Source: Micromonosporaceae bacterium
GTDB lineage: Bacteria; Actinomycetota; Actinomycetes; Mycobacteriales; Micromonosporaceae
NCBI GenBank assembly: GCA_007130245.1
Contig: SLSW01000142.1
Location: 1 to 59,027 of the forward strand
Reading direction: 5' to 3'
DNA length: 59,027 bases
Shown here: piece after piece, positions 51,326-58,482 of the stretch
Layout: every line of letters begins with the position of its first letter
How positions within the stretch are numbered: the stretch's first letter is position 1
Notes under the pieces: model-generated
What the model saw: only the letters and a program-made list of their open reading frames with translations
What the model was told of the DNA's origin: nothing
Databases searched by the model: none
Made by a program: the position numbers and the translations under genes

Positions 51326-52005
51326 GCCGAGGCCTCCTTGTGGAGGTCCCGCAGCCGCGGCCCGCGCCGCTGTGCTGGTGCGGCGGGTCGGGGCATGCTC
51401 ATACCGGGGTGGAACACCTCGAAGCCGGTGCCGCGGGCTTTGGCGTGGTAGCAGGCGATGTCGGCGCGGCGCAGCACGTCGGTGAAGGTGCCGTCGATGC
51501 CGTCGAAGATGGTGATGCCGGCGGTGGCATGCGGCGTGAACGTGGCCTGCGGGCTGGTGGCCAGCCGTACGGGGATAGTGATCTCGGCCAGCATCGAGGC
51601 GACCGGCTCGACCGGATCCCCAGCCTGCACCGGCAGGAGGAGCAGGAACTCGTCTCCGGCCAGGCGGGCGGCGTGCCCGCCGTACCGGTTGGCGGCGGTG
51701 GCGAGCCGGTCGGCCACAGCGGCCAGCAGCTGGTCGCCGGCCTGGTGGCCGTAGGTGTCGTTGACCTGCTTGAACTCGTCCAGGTCGAGCAGCGCGACGA
51801 TGGTGGGTAGCCGGTCGGCGGCGCGTAGGCCGAACAGCCACAGGGCGTGGATGCGGTTGGGCAGGGCGGTCAGCGGGTCGTGGCTGGCGGCGTAGGTGAG
51901 CCGAGCCAGGCGGGTCCGGAGCCGGTGGATGGTCCAGCCCGCGTACAGCAGGCCGACCACCAGGGCCGCCATCGTGGTGGCGGTCAAGGCAGTGTTCAGT
52001 AACAC
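51322..52005 (-). CDS. GGDEF-domain protein (diguanylate cyclase-like)
   Basis: 227 residues. One membrane segment near the N-terminus (TATTMAALVVGLLYAGWTIH) is followed directly by a GGDEF domain: DPLTALPNRIHAL, LLDLDEFKQVNDTYGHQAGD, and the active-site loop RLAGDEFLLLLP (AGDEF, a permitted variant). Without a sensor domain it may be constitutively active or regulated by partners. The C-terminal 25 residues are basic. It is predicted to make cyclic di-GMP at the membrane. The GTG at 52005 has GGAGGA at the right distance; the longer frame upstream has none. Confidence 0.8.
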   Translation of the reverse strand: MLLNTALTATTMAALVVGLLYAGWTIHRLRTRLARLTYAASHDPLTALPNRIHALWLFGLRAADRLPTIVALLDLDEFKQVNDTYGHQAGDQLLAAVADRLATAANRYGGHAARLAGDEFLLLLPVQAGDPVEPVASMLAEITIPVRLATSPQATFTPHATAGITIFDGIDGTFTDVLRRADIACYHAKARGTGFEVFHPGMSMPRPAAPAQRRGPRLRDLHKEASA

Positions 52006-52029
52006 TGGTGTCCTCCATGAAAGTGGAGA

Positions 52030-52068
52030 ACCCGGGACGCATCGTTTCTGAGGCGCCGCGTCCCGGGT
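52030..52068. terminator. Hairpin upstream of the GGDEF gene
   Basis: ACCCGGGACGC (52030-52040) pairs with GCGTCCCGGGT (52058-52068), 11 perfect base pairs with a 17-base loop. It probably separates the two minus-strand transcription units. Confidence 0.6.
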
Positions 52069-52081
52069 CCATAGACGGATC

Positions 52082-52106
52082 ACGGCCCGCCACCACGGCG
52101 GGCCGT
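52082..52106. terminator. Hairpin after the minus-strand gene at 52154
   Basis: ACGGCCCGCC (52082-52091) pairs with GGCGGGCCGT (52097-52106) around the five-base loop ACCAC. A compact GC-rich stem just downstream of the stop at 52154. Confidence 0.75.
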
Positions 52107-52153
52107 CCTATTTCGTTTGCACCGCCAGGTCCCCGCAGGGGACTGGCGAGCGG

Positions 52154-52474
52154 TCAGGGTCGGATGCGGATGTGCTGCTCGTCGACTTCGGTCAGCAGCC
52201 GGCCGGGCAGGTGCGTGAGTCCGTCGCGCAACGCGCGGTGCACGCGGCGCCAGCCGTCGATGACCAGGTTCCCCGCCTCGGGTATGGGGGCGATGAGGAT
52301 CGGCCGGGTCAGGTCGACCTGGTCGAGGTAGGCGTCGTTGACCCGGATGAGCGCTGCGAAGCCGGCGAGCACGGTGATGTCGACCTGGTGGATGGGGTAG
52401 TCGGCGGCGCGGCGGTGTCCTTCGGTGACGTCCCACGCCCAGGCGAGAAACCGGAACACCTCCCGGCCGCTCAC
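52154..52474 (-). CDS. Small conserved hypothetical protein
   Basis: 106 residues, GTG start overlapping the upstream stop (GTGA). FRFLAWAWDVTEGHRRAADY, VLAGFAALIRVNDAYLDQVD and LIAPIPEAGNLVIDGWRRVH suggest a small alpha/beta protein resembling ParB-like or nuclease-like short proteins, without a clear motif. Its neighbours suggest an element-borne function. Confidence 0.55.
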   Translation of the reverse strand: MSGREVFRFLAWAWDVTEGHRRAADYPIHQVDITVLAGFAALIRVNDAYLDQVDLTRPILIAPIPEAGNLVIDGWRRVHRALRDGLTHLPGRLLTEVDEQHIRIRP

Positions 52475-53079
52475 CGCGACCCCCGGTTGCGGGTGCGGCG
52501 GGCGGCAGCACGCCGGATGCGTTCCGCCGCGCGGGTGTCGGCCAGCGCGGCCAGGTCGGGGTAGGTGGTCCGCATGTGGTCCCACACCTGGCCCAGGAGC
52601 CGGTAGACGTGGGGGTGCGCCGGGGACGGGTGCGCCGGGGTGGTGCGGGTGCGGCCGATGTCGACCGGGTCGCCCGACAGGGTCCAGCCGCCTTCGAGGT
52701 ACACCCGCGGCCGGGCAGGTTTGATGGTGTGGCTGCGGCACTCCGGATGCGGACAGGCCGTCGGCAACTCGGGTACGCCGGCTGGGTGGTAGGTCTCGTA
52801 CCAGTCCGCGGTCAGTGCGGGGTCCCGCCCGCCGGTGTTGGTGACCTTCAGCCCGGCTTCGAGGGTGCCGCCGTCGGTGTACAGGTGCAGCGGTTGCCGG
52901 CAGGCCGAGCAGCGCAGCCCGGCCCAGGCGTACCGCACCGAGGTGATGGTGCCGGTGTGCCCGTCGATGCTCAGCTGGGGTTCGGGGGCGGTGACCACGT
53001 ACGCCCACACCCCGCCGACCAGCGCAGGTAGCCCGTACGCGTACGGCGTACCGGGGCTGATGTCATATCCGTAGCTCAA
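52471..53079 (-). CDS. Hypothetical protein with zinc-binding-type cysteines
   Basis: 202 residues from a TTG start with AAGGAGC before it. LRCSACRQPLHLYTDG and ACPHPECRSH give two CxxC/CxxxxC pairs that could bind metal. IDGHTGTITSVRYAWAG and RVYLEGGWTLSG are beta-rich. The basic tail RAAERIRRAAARRTRNRGSR could bind nucleic acid. No family recognised. Confidence 0.55.
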   Translation of the reverse strand: MSYGYDISPGTPYAYGLPALVGGVWAYVVTAPEPQLSIDGHTGTITSVRYAWAGLRCSACRQPLHLYTDGGTLEAGLKVTNTGGRDPALTADWYETYHPAGVPELPTACPHPECRSHTIKPARPRVYLEGGWTLSGDPVDIGRTRTTPAHPSPAHPHVYRLLGQVWDHMRTTYPDLAALADTRAAERIRRAAARRTRNRGSR

Positions 53080-53103
53080 CTGTTTGCTCCTTCAGAAATG
53101 GCG

Positions 53104-53139
53104 GAGCGGCGGTGCGAGCCGTGGCCCGCACCGCCGCTC
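53104..53139. terminator. Hairpin between DUF932 gene and downstream gene
   Basis: GAGCGGCGGTGCG (53104-53116) pairs perfectly with CGCACCGCCGCTC (53127-53139) around a 10-base loop, 16 bases after the DUF932 stop. It probably ends or attenuates that transcript. Confidence 0.8.
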
Positions 53140-53154
53140 GCGGTGGGTCGGGGT

Positions 53155-54126
53155 TCAGGCGGCGAGGGTGTAGAAGGCGCGCCGTTTGATCGCGGTGATG
53201 GTGCCGTCGGTGAGGACCTTGTTGGCGCGGTGATGTTCGCTCTTGGCCGGCTGCTCGTGGTCCAGCCATTCGGTGATGGCCTGGTAGCCGGCCCAGGCGG
53301 TGCCGCGTACCGCCTCCTGGGTGGGGGCCTGCTCGAGCAGGGCCTTGAGGTCACGGTCGCGAGCCAGCCGCTTGAGGTAGGCGGCCTCGGCCGCGTCGTC
53401 ATCCAGCGGCCACAGCTGGTGGGCCAGGGTCTGCAGCTGGGGCCACTCCAACGGGGTGGTGGCCATCTTCTCGGCGGCCTCACCGAAGCGTTCCAGGTAG
53501 GTCGGGATCAGGCCGAGGGCCTGGCGGACGTCGGCGAGCTTGGCGGTGATGTCTCCGCTGTGGCGGAAGGTGTACTCGCCCTTGTTGTCGGCGAACGCCG
53601 CCGCTTGGGTGTTGGCGCACACGATCCGCACCGGGGTCAGCAGCACCCGCCCAGCGCGGGAGCCGTCGTGGCTGGTGCACATCGCCAGGTACAGCGCGAT
53701 CGGGTCCACCCCCGCCACCGTGAGCGTGTCGGGCAGGCGCATGGTGACGAACACTTCCCGGCCGCCGCGCAGGCTTCCGGCAGTCTCGAAATGCGCGCCG
53801 GTCTCCCCGGAGATCATGTCGAGCAGCTCACACGCCTGCTCGTTCTGCACCACCTGATAGCGGGGGCCGACCAGCCCCAGCACCTCCCGCTGCCCGGACT
53901 TGGGATGCAGGCGGGTGGTGGCCAGCTTCGCCGGCACCTTCGCGTTGGACTCCACGGTGCGCAGCTTCTCGGTGCGCACATCCCAACCACCCAGATAGGC
54001 GACCTGCATCACCTCGGCGGCGCTCAGGCAGCCGCTGGTCACCGTTCCCAGCCGGTGCCACGCGTCGAGGCGGGCGGAGAAGAACGCCGCCGTGCCGTCG
54101 TTGAACACTTCCAACTCGTGCGCCAT
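53155..54126 (-). CDS. DUF932 (phage/plasmid-like TIGR03299) protein
   Basis: 323 residues with the DUF932 layout: HELEVFNDGTAAFFSARLDA near the start, LGLVGPRYQVVQNEQACELL, PIALYLAMCTSHDGSRAGRV, and VRIVCANTQAAAF before FRHSGDITAKLADVRQALGL. The family is found on phages, plasmids and integrative elements; its function is unknown. It is the clearest sign that 50-59 kb is element DNA. GAAGGGAGTGCCCGATC precedes the ATG. Confidence 0.9.
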   Translation of the reverse strand: MAHELEVFNDGTAAFFSARLDAWHRLGTVTSGCLSAAEVMQVAYLGGWDVRTEKLRTVESNAKVPAKLATTRLHPKSGQREVLGLVGPRYQVVQNEQACELLDMISGETGAHFETAGSLRGGREVFVTMRLPDTLTVAGVDPIALYLAMCTSHDGSRAGRVLLTPVRIVCANTQAAAFADNKGEYTFRHSGDITAKLADVRQALGLIPTYLERFGEAAEKMATTPLEWPQLQTLAHQLWPLDDDAAEAAYLKRLARDRDLKALLEQAPTQEAVRGTAWAGYQAITEWLDHEQPAKSEHHRANKVLTDGTITAIKRRAFYTLAA

Positions 54127-54463
54127 GATCGGGCACTCCCTTCAGTAGAAACACGAAAGGCGCCACCCGTCGGGCAGCGCCACACTCAGATTCGGACAGG
54201 GTCGTTACAGCCGAACATCACCTCCGGGATTTGGGTACTTCAGCCGACCGGCCGGGGTCGCTTCGGTACGCGCGGGACGCGCAACGACCGAAACCGGTCG
54301 GCGCGAGAGCGCGAAATGTGGAGCACGTGTCGCCGCCGCTGGCGTGTCGCATGCCGGTGGCCGACCCGAACCGGGTGGGCGCTGATGCCGGTCTACGGCG
54401 TCGTCAGAGGATGGACGGCGGAAGAGAAGATGTGTTGCAGATGGGCCGACGGTAGCTCGACCA
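54127..54463. other. Upstream region of the DUF932 gene
   Basis: No gene recognised in this stretch. A plus-strand frame runs through it but has no ribosome site or similarity. It is likely to hold the DUF932 promoter, which I could not place. Confidence 0.3.
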
Positions 54464-54526
54464 CCTGACAGCAGACCGGCGCTGTCAGGTTCACCGACCT
54501 GACAGCCCGTCGGGCGGACCTGACAA
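54464..54526. repeat. CCTGACAG repeat array 1
   Basis: CCTGACAG at 54464-54471 and 54498-54505, its complement CTGTCAGG at 54482-54489, and CCTGACAA at 54519-54526 followed by GCGCTTG. The same unit, including the CCTGACAARCGCTTG end, recurs at 58319-58413. It could be a binding-site array for an element-encoded regulator or replication protein. Confidence 0.65.
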
Positions 54527-54705
54527 GCGCTTGCCCTAAGACCAGAAGCCCGTCACCGGGCGGCTCCCATGCAAGGGCCTATAACGACCAACTCAGTTTC
54601 TCGCAATGCAGCGCCCCTGTGTCGATGCGCCTTGCACGCTTTGAAGCACCTTAGCTGCCCCGCTAAGGGGGAAGCGCGTGCTGCGCCGGATGCTGCGCGG
54701 CTGTC

Positions 54706-55071
54706 TCATCGCTCATCGCTCATCGCGGAGAGCGTTGACAACTCCGCTCGTAGGTCTTCGATCTTGTCTTGGAGCTGGCTCCAACCGTCGCGCCATCGAG
54801 CGTCAAGTGACTCGCTACGTCTTGCAAGGTGCCGACTCTCGGCTACGATCTCGTCAATTAGCGTCTGGACTCTGAAGTACCTGTTAGCGGTTCCCTCCAA
54901 TACGGACGGGTGGCGTTCATGATCGACAGATGTCACCTTCTGTTGAATCATTTTCGAGACAGCCACCAACATCCGCTGAAGTCGAGTGCGGGCAACGTAA
55001 GCTGACACTGGGTCTGCGCCCGCAGCTACGACCTCATCGAGGCGAACAAGACATCTCTGGAGTTGATACAC
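54706..55071 (-). CDS. Helical hypothetical protein paired with a nucleotidyltransferase
   Basis: 121 residues, almost wholly helical: MYQLQRCLVRLDEVVAAGAD, ARTRLQRMLVAVSKMIQQKV, RHLARRSESLDARWRDGWSQ and a Leu-rich C-terminus DKIEDLRAELSTL. The GTG start follows GAGGTGACCC and overlaps the nucleotidyltransferase gene by 38 bases. Such pairs of NTase plus small helical protein resemble MNT-HEPN-type modules, but no RX4-6H motif is visible here. Confidence 0.55.
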   Translation of the reverse strand: MYQLQRCLVRLDEVVAAGADPVSAYVARTRLQRMLVAVSKMIQQKVTSVDHERHPSVLEGTANRYFRVQTLIDEIVAESRHLARRSESLDARWRDGWSQLQDKIEDLRAELSTLSAMSDER

Positions 55072-55726
55072 GGGTCACCTCCTCTACGATTACCTCCGCC
55101 ATGGTGTGCCATTCTTTCACTCGCGAATAGCTCGCTCCTCCAGGCGGGACTTTGCCGTCCGATAGGGCCAGCCGAAAGTCATACAGAAGGCGGTACTCCT
55201 CTGGGTAGACTCCTGGCAGTCCTTGTCGGTCGCAGAAGCGTTCTACCGAGGAGTAGCGGCCGAAGTCTAGTTCCCCGATCGAATAGCAACCCAGGATTGC
55301 GCTATGTCTAATCAACGCGGCCAGCGCGGCGGCTTCGAATTCAGGCGTACTATCACGAAAGCGGATCGCCGAGGCTACGTCGGAAAGTGTGGTGCGAAAG
55401 GACACGACACTCTCGTGGGATCTTCCGTAGGGGGGGATGTCGGCGAGGATGCTCTTATAGCGCCTAATGCCTTCACGGCAGCCTTCGAGGACAAGCGCTT
55501 CCTCTCTAAGGTGGTAGAGGAACAAAGACCCGTAGTCGCGCATCGCGACAAACTCTTGCCATCGATATCTGCTGATGGAGGATGCCTCAGCGTCACTTAA
55601 AGGCGACATACCTGGCGTTTCTTTGTCTGCTACAACCAAGATGTCACGGTCGCTACGGGAATCGGCTGTCCCGCGCGCATGTGACCCATAGAGGACGACG
55701 ACGAATGGCGCCATGCCTATCGCCAT
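55034..55726 (-). CDS. Nucleotidyltransferase-domain protein
   Basis: 230 residues. The NTase motif is VVVLYGSHARGTADSRSDRD followed by ILVV: GS plus two Asp residues, as in MNT/KNTase-type enzymes. A HEPN-like helical C-terminus (about 105-200: DSTPEFEAAALAALIRHSAI, YDFRLALSDGKV) follows. It would transfer a nucleotide to a protein or small molecule. It overlaps both neighbours, forming a three-gene operon with the pentapeptide-repeat protein. Base composition is clearly less GC-rich than the flanks, suggesting separate acquisition. Confidence 0.7.
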   Translation of the reverse strand: MAIGMAPFVVVLYGSHARGTADSRSDRDILVVADKETPGMSPLSDAEASSISRYRWQEFVAMRDYGSLFLYHLREEALVLEGCREGIRRYKSILADIPPYGRSHESVVSFRTTLSDVASAIRFRDSTPEFEAAALAALIRHSAILGCYSIGELDFGRYSSVERFCDRQGLPGVYPEEYRLLYDFRLALSDGKVPPGGASYSRVKEWHTMAEVIVEEVTRVSTPEMSCSPR

Positions 55727-56664
55727 CGCTCGAATACCGACCTGAACAGCAAGGCCACAACTAGTCCTCCAAAGACAAGTGATACCGCAGCCTGTGCGAG
55801 TGCTAACATCTGCGTGTAGCCAGATGTGAACTGCAACTCAGCGACACGCTGCCCTGGCACTGTTAATTGGATACTCGCCAGCCACGCATCTGTCCACGTT
55901 GCCGCACCGTCTGGTCTCGTTAGGCCACCGGAGCCCCACAAGTAGAGGAGTGGGAATAGGATCAATGCCACGAAAGCCCAGTTCCTCCCTACCACCAAGA
56001 AGCTTCTTCGATAGCCCCACATCCATCCGCGACCCTTGCTAGCAAGGTACCGGACTAGTGCTCCAATCCGTTCAGTACCGTTGAACTTCTCCCTGTAATA
56101 TGAGTTGGCGCGGGATACCGCTGCCCAAAGGTGCTTCTCGCCAGCTTTGGCGGCTTGTTGTGCGTACCATTCTGCATCGCGAAGCGCCCCGGCGAGGCGT
56201 GCCTCGTTGGCAAGGTTGGCACACAAATGATGGCGAAGGTTTGGTTCTTGTGGAAGGGTGTGCTCAAGTACCCTCCTTTCTATCCAACATCGCTTGAACC
56301 GATTATAGAACTTGAGGTCAGACGTCCGCAAATCTAGCTTAGTGAAGTCACAATCAAGGAACCGGCATGCGGAGAATGCGGAGTTTTCAATACGGGTTTG
56401 TCGAAAATAGCATCCGATGAACACGCAATTTTCAAACTCAACCTTCGTAAGGTTGCAGTCCTTAAAGCTGATGTTTGAAAAAGTGCAGTGCTCAAACCTC
56501 ATGCCCTCGATCCTTCTCCCGTCGAGTCGCTCGGCCGCGAATAGAGCGTCAACTCGAAGCGTCGAGTCATTCGTGGCCTGCTCGAGGCTCTTGTGTGCGC
56601 GTCCAACAAGATACGCGGCTGCGGGCATGAGAGTAGTCTTATCACACTCCGTGACCTGAGGCAC
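55717..56664 (-). CDS. Pentapeptide-repeat membrane protein
   Basis: 315 residues. Residues about 50-115 form pentapeptide-like repeats (FEHCTFSNISFKDCNLTKVE, then FENCVFIGCYFRQTRIENSA), the right-handed beta helix. A charged helical part follows. Two C-terminal membrane segments (WAFVALILFPLLYLWGSG and MLALAQAAVSLVFGGLVVAL) bracket a short external loop. Such repeat-plus-membrane proteins occur as effectors in defence or signalling cassettes. It is the first gene of the operon with the nucleotidyltransferase. Confidence 0.75.
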   Translation of the reverse strand: MPQVTECDKTTLMPAAAYLVGRAHKSLEQATNDSTLRVDALFAAERLDGRRIEGMRFEHCTFSNISFKDCNLTKVEFENCVFIGCYFRQTRIENSAFSACRFLDCDFTKLDLRTSDLKFYNRFKRCWIERRVLEHTLPQEPNLRHHLCANLANEARLAGALRDAEWYAQQAAKAGEKHLWAAVSRANSYYREKFNGTERIGALVRYLASKGRGWMWGYRRSFLVVGRNWAFVALILFPLLYLWGSGGLTRPDGAATWTDAWLASIQLTVPGQRVAELQFTSGYTQMLALAQAAVSLVFGGLVVALLFRSVFERWR

Positions 56665-56726
56665 ATCAAGTACCTAAGAAGCAGTTCGACTTCTCCCTGA
56701 AGTCTGAGGATAGAGTACAAATCCGC

Positions 56727-57650
56727 CTATAGAGTACTAGTTACCCCAGGCCAGTCTCGCGCAGTACTGCAGCTCGAGTGCTTCTGCATCGGATCGCACT
56801 GTTGACGTGTCGGCATGCGGAGCACATGCACGTCTTCGTGTGCAACGAGCGCTAGGGGGATACCCGCGGCGCGGGCGCGGCGTACGGCGAGCAGGGCGAA
56901 CATGCTGGCGCGGTGGACGATCTGGTCGCCCTTGACGGCGGCCAGCAGTGCTGCGCACCGTTCCAATGGTTGCAGTCCGGCGGCGGTGGCGGCGTCGAGC
57001 AGCTGGCCGGGCAGGTCGATGAGGTCGTCGGGGCGTTGGCGTACTGGTCGGGAAGTGATGATCAGGGTGCCGCCGGGTCGCAGCATGGTGGCGCAGCCGG
57101 TCATGATCCGGCCGAAGCCGTCCAGTAGTCCGTGCCAGCCGGCGTAGGCGAGGTTGCCGCCGGTGCGCTCGCCGTAACGGTGGTGGCGCTTGTGTACGCC
57201 TCGCCCGGCCGCAGAGCGTACCAGGCCGTGGGTGCGCTGCCCGTAAGGCGGTGAGGAGAGCACCAGGTCCACGGTGCCGCGCAGGCGGCGGGGCACCAGC
57301 CGGGGCAGGTCGGTCGCATCGCCGCACACCACCATGCCTTGCCCGGTGGCGCCGTCGCGCTCCGCGAGGTCGAGGTTGGCCTGGGCCAGGTCGATGAAGG
57401 CCGGTTCGATGTCGACGCCGATGGCGTGGCGGCCGGCGCGTACGGCTTCGACCAGGGTGGTGCCGGCGCCGCACATCGGGTCGAGCACGAGATCACCGGG
57501 CTGGGTGTAGGTGGTGATGGCGTGGGCGGCCAGCGCGGGCAGCATCTTGGCCGGGTGGTGGGTGGTGTCGGGTACGTACCGGCCGCGGCGCTGGTCGCGG
57601 GCCGGCTGCTGGCAGGTCAACCACACCGAGGTGACCGGTAGCTCAGCCAC
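56727..57650 (-). CDS. Site-specific DNA methyltransferase-like protein
   Basis: 307 residues with an N6/N4 amino-methyltransferase core: motif I LVLDPMCGAGTTLVEA, an acidic contact GVDIEPAFIDLA, and catalytic motif IV LVLSSPPYGQ (SPPY, common in N4-cytosine and beta-class enzymes). DTTHHPAKMLPALAAHAI before motif I is typical of beta-class order. It should methylate DNA; there is no restriction partner beside it, so it may be an orphan protecting the element. It overlaps the next gene upstream by 8 bases. Confidence 0.8.
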   Translation of the reverse strand: MAELPVTSVWLTCQQPARDQRRGRYVPDTTHHPAKMLPALAAHAITTYTQPGDLVLDPMCGAGTTLVEAVRAGRHAIGVDIEPAFIDLAQANLDLAERDGATGQGMVVCGDATDLPRLVPRRLRGTVDLVLSSPPYGQRTHGLVRSAAGRGVHKRHHRYGERTGGNLAYAGWHGLLDGFGRIMTGCATMLRPGGTLIITSRPVRQRPDDLIDLPGQLLDAATAAGLQPLERCAALLAAVKGDQIVHRASMFALLAVRRARAAGIPLALVAHEDVHVLRMPTRQQCDPMQKHSSCSTARDWPGVTSTL

Positions 57651-58236
57651 TGGCCACCTCCAGGTCGGTGAGGCGAGGGCGGGCCAGCACGACGATGTCG
57701 CTGTGCACGCGCAGGTGCCGCCCGTCGATGGTCAGCCGGGTACCGCCTGTACGGAGTTGGTGGGCGGCGATGATGTGCTGCAGGTAGGTCAGCCCGGCGG
57801 TACGGGCGGCGGTGACCAGCCTCGGGTGGATGGTGACTTCGCCGGTGGCCAGGACCAGCACCAGGCACCCACCGGGGGCGAGCCAAGCCGCGCAGGTGGA
57901 AAGCCACTGTGGTGGCCGCTCGTCAGCCGGCCAGGGCGCGACCGCCAGCGCCGCCGGCTCCCACCTATCCTCACGGGCGTCGAGGTGGTCGGGGTGCAGT
58001 TGGTGGGTGCGGCGGTGGGCGGACATCGTGGCGCGGGCCAGCTGCGGCCCGATGGTGAGGTCCAGCACGAGGTCGTGGCGGTGGGTGTAGTTGGCTACCA
58101 GCCGCTGCGCCAGCGGCAGCGACAGCGTGGCCGCAGGCGACGGGGCGGGTAGCTGCCAGACGGTGATCGGCACCGGCGGCTGGCCGGGCACCACGTCACC
58201 GATCGGGTCGGGTGCGGGGCGTACGGGTTCGGTCAT
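57643..58236 (-). CDS. Degenerate methyltransferase-like protein
   Basis: 197 residues. NYTHRHDLVLDLTIGPQLAR aligns with the methyltransferase segment before and at motif I, but the DPxxGxGT glycine loop is replaced by DLTIGPQLA and no SPPY is present. AWLAPGGCLVLVLATG is the later beta-strand block. It is probably a catalytically dead or divergent partner of the methyltransferase encoded directly downstream, as in heterodimeric enzymes. The ATG at 58236 is preferred; CCTGACAG repeats lie about 85 bases upstream. Confidence 0.6.
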   Translation of the reverse strand: MTEPVRPAPDPIGDVVPGQPPVPITVWQLPAPSPAATLSLPLAQRLVANYTHRHDLVLDLTIGPQLARATMSAHRRTHQLHPDHLDAREDRWEPAALAVAPWPADERPPQWLSTCAAWLAPGGCLVLVLATGEVTIHPRLVTAARTAGLTYLQHIIAAHQLRTGGTRLTIDGRHLRVHSDIVVLARPRLTDLEVASG

Positions 58237-58318
58237 AGGCACGGTGGCCCCCGGACCCCGGGCGGCGTACTGACAACCCCCAGACGCGACTTGTCCGGCG
58301 GATCGAACTCCGGCCCGA

Positions 58319-58413
58319 CCTGACAGCACCTGACAGCCCAAACCTGACAGCGGTACGTGGGCGGCGAACCTGACAGCACCTGACAGGGCCTGACAAACGC
58401 TTGTGGTGTCAGG
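58319..58413. repeat. CCTGACAG repeat array 2
   Basis: CCTGACAG starts at 58319, 58329, 58343, 58369 and 58379, with CCTGACAA at 58389 followed by ACGCTTG, and an inverted TGTCAGG at 58407-58413. Several are spaced exactly 10 bases apart, that is one helix turn, so proteins would bind on one face. The array lies just upstream of the methyltransferase operon and matches array 1. Confidence 0.75.
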
Positions 58414-58437
58414 TCGACCTGCGGCAATAGGGACCTC

Positions 58438-58461
58438 CGCTCCCACCTCTGCAGGTGGGAG
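58438..58461 (+). promoter_or_regulatory. Hairpin upstream of the last gene
   Basis: GCTCCCACCT and AGGTGGGAGC flank CTGC as a perfect inverted repeat, about 22 bases before the start at 58483. It could act as an operator or mRNA leader structure. Confidence 0.45.
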
Positions 58462-58482
58462 CCCAGCGACCCGGAGGTCCCG

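Noticed and set aside
54464-58413. CRISPR array from the CCTGACAG repeats
   Set aside because: Units are only 8 bases with short irregular spacing, and no cas genes are present.
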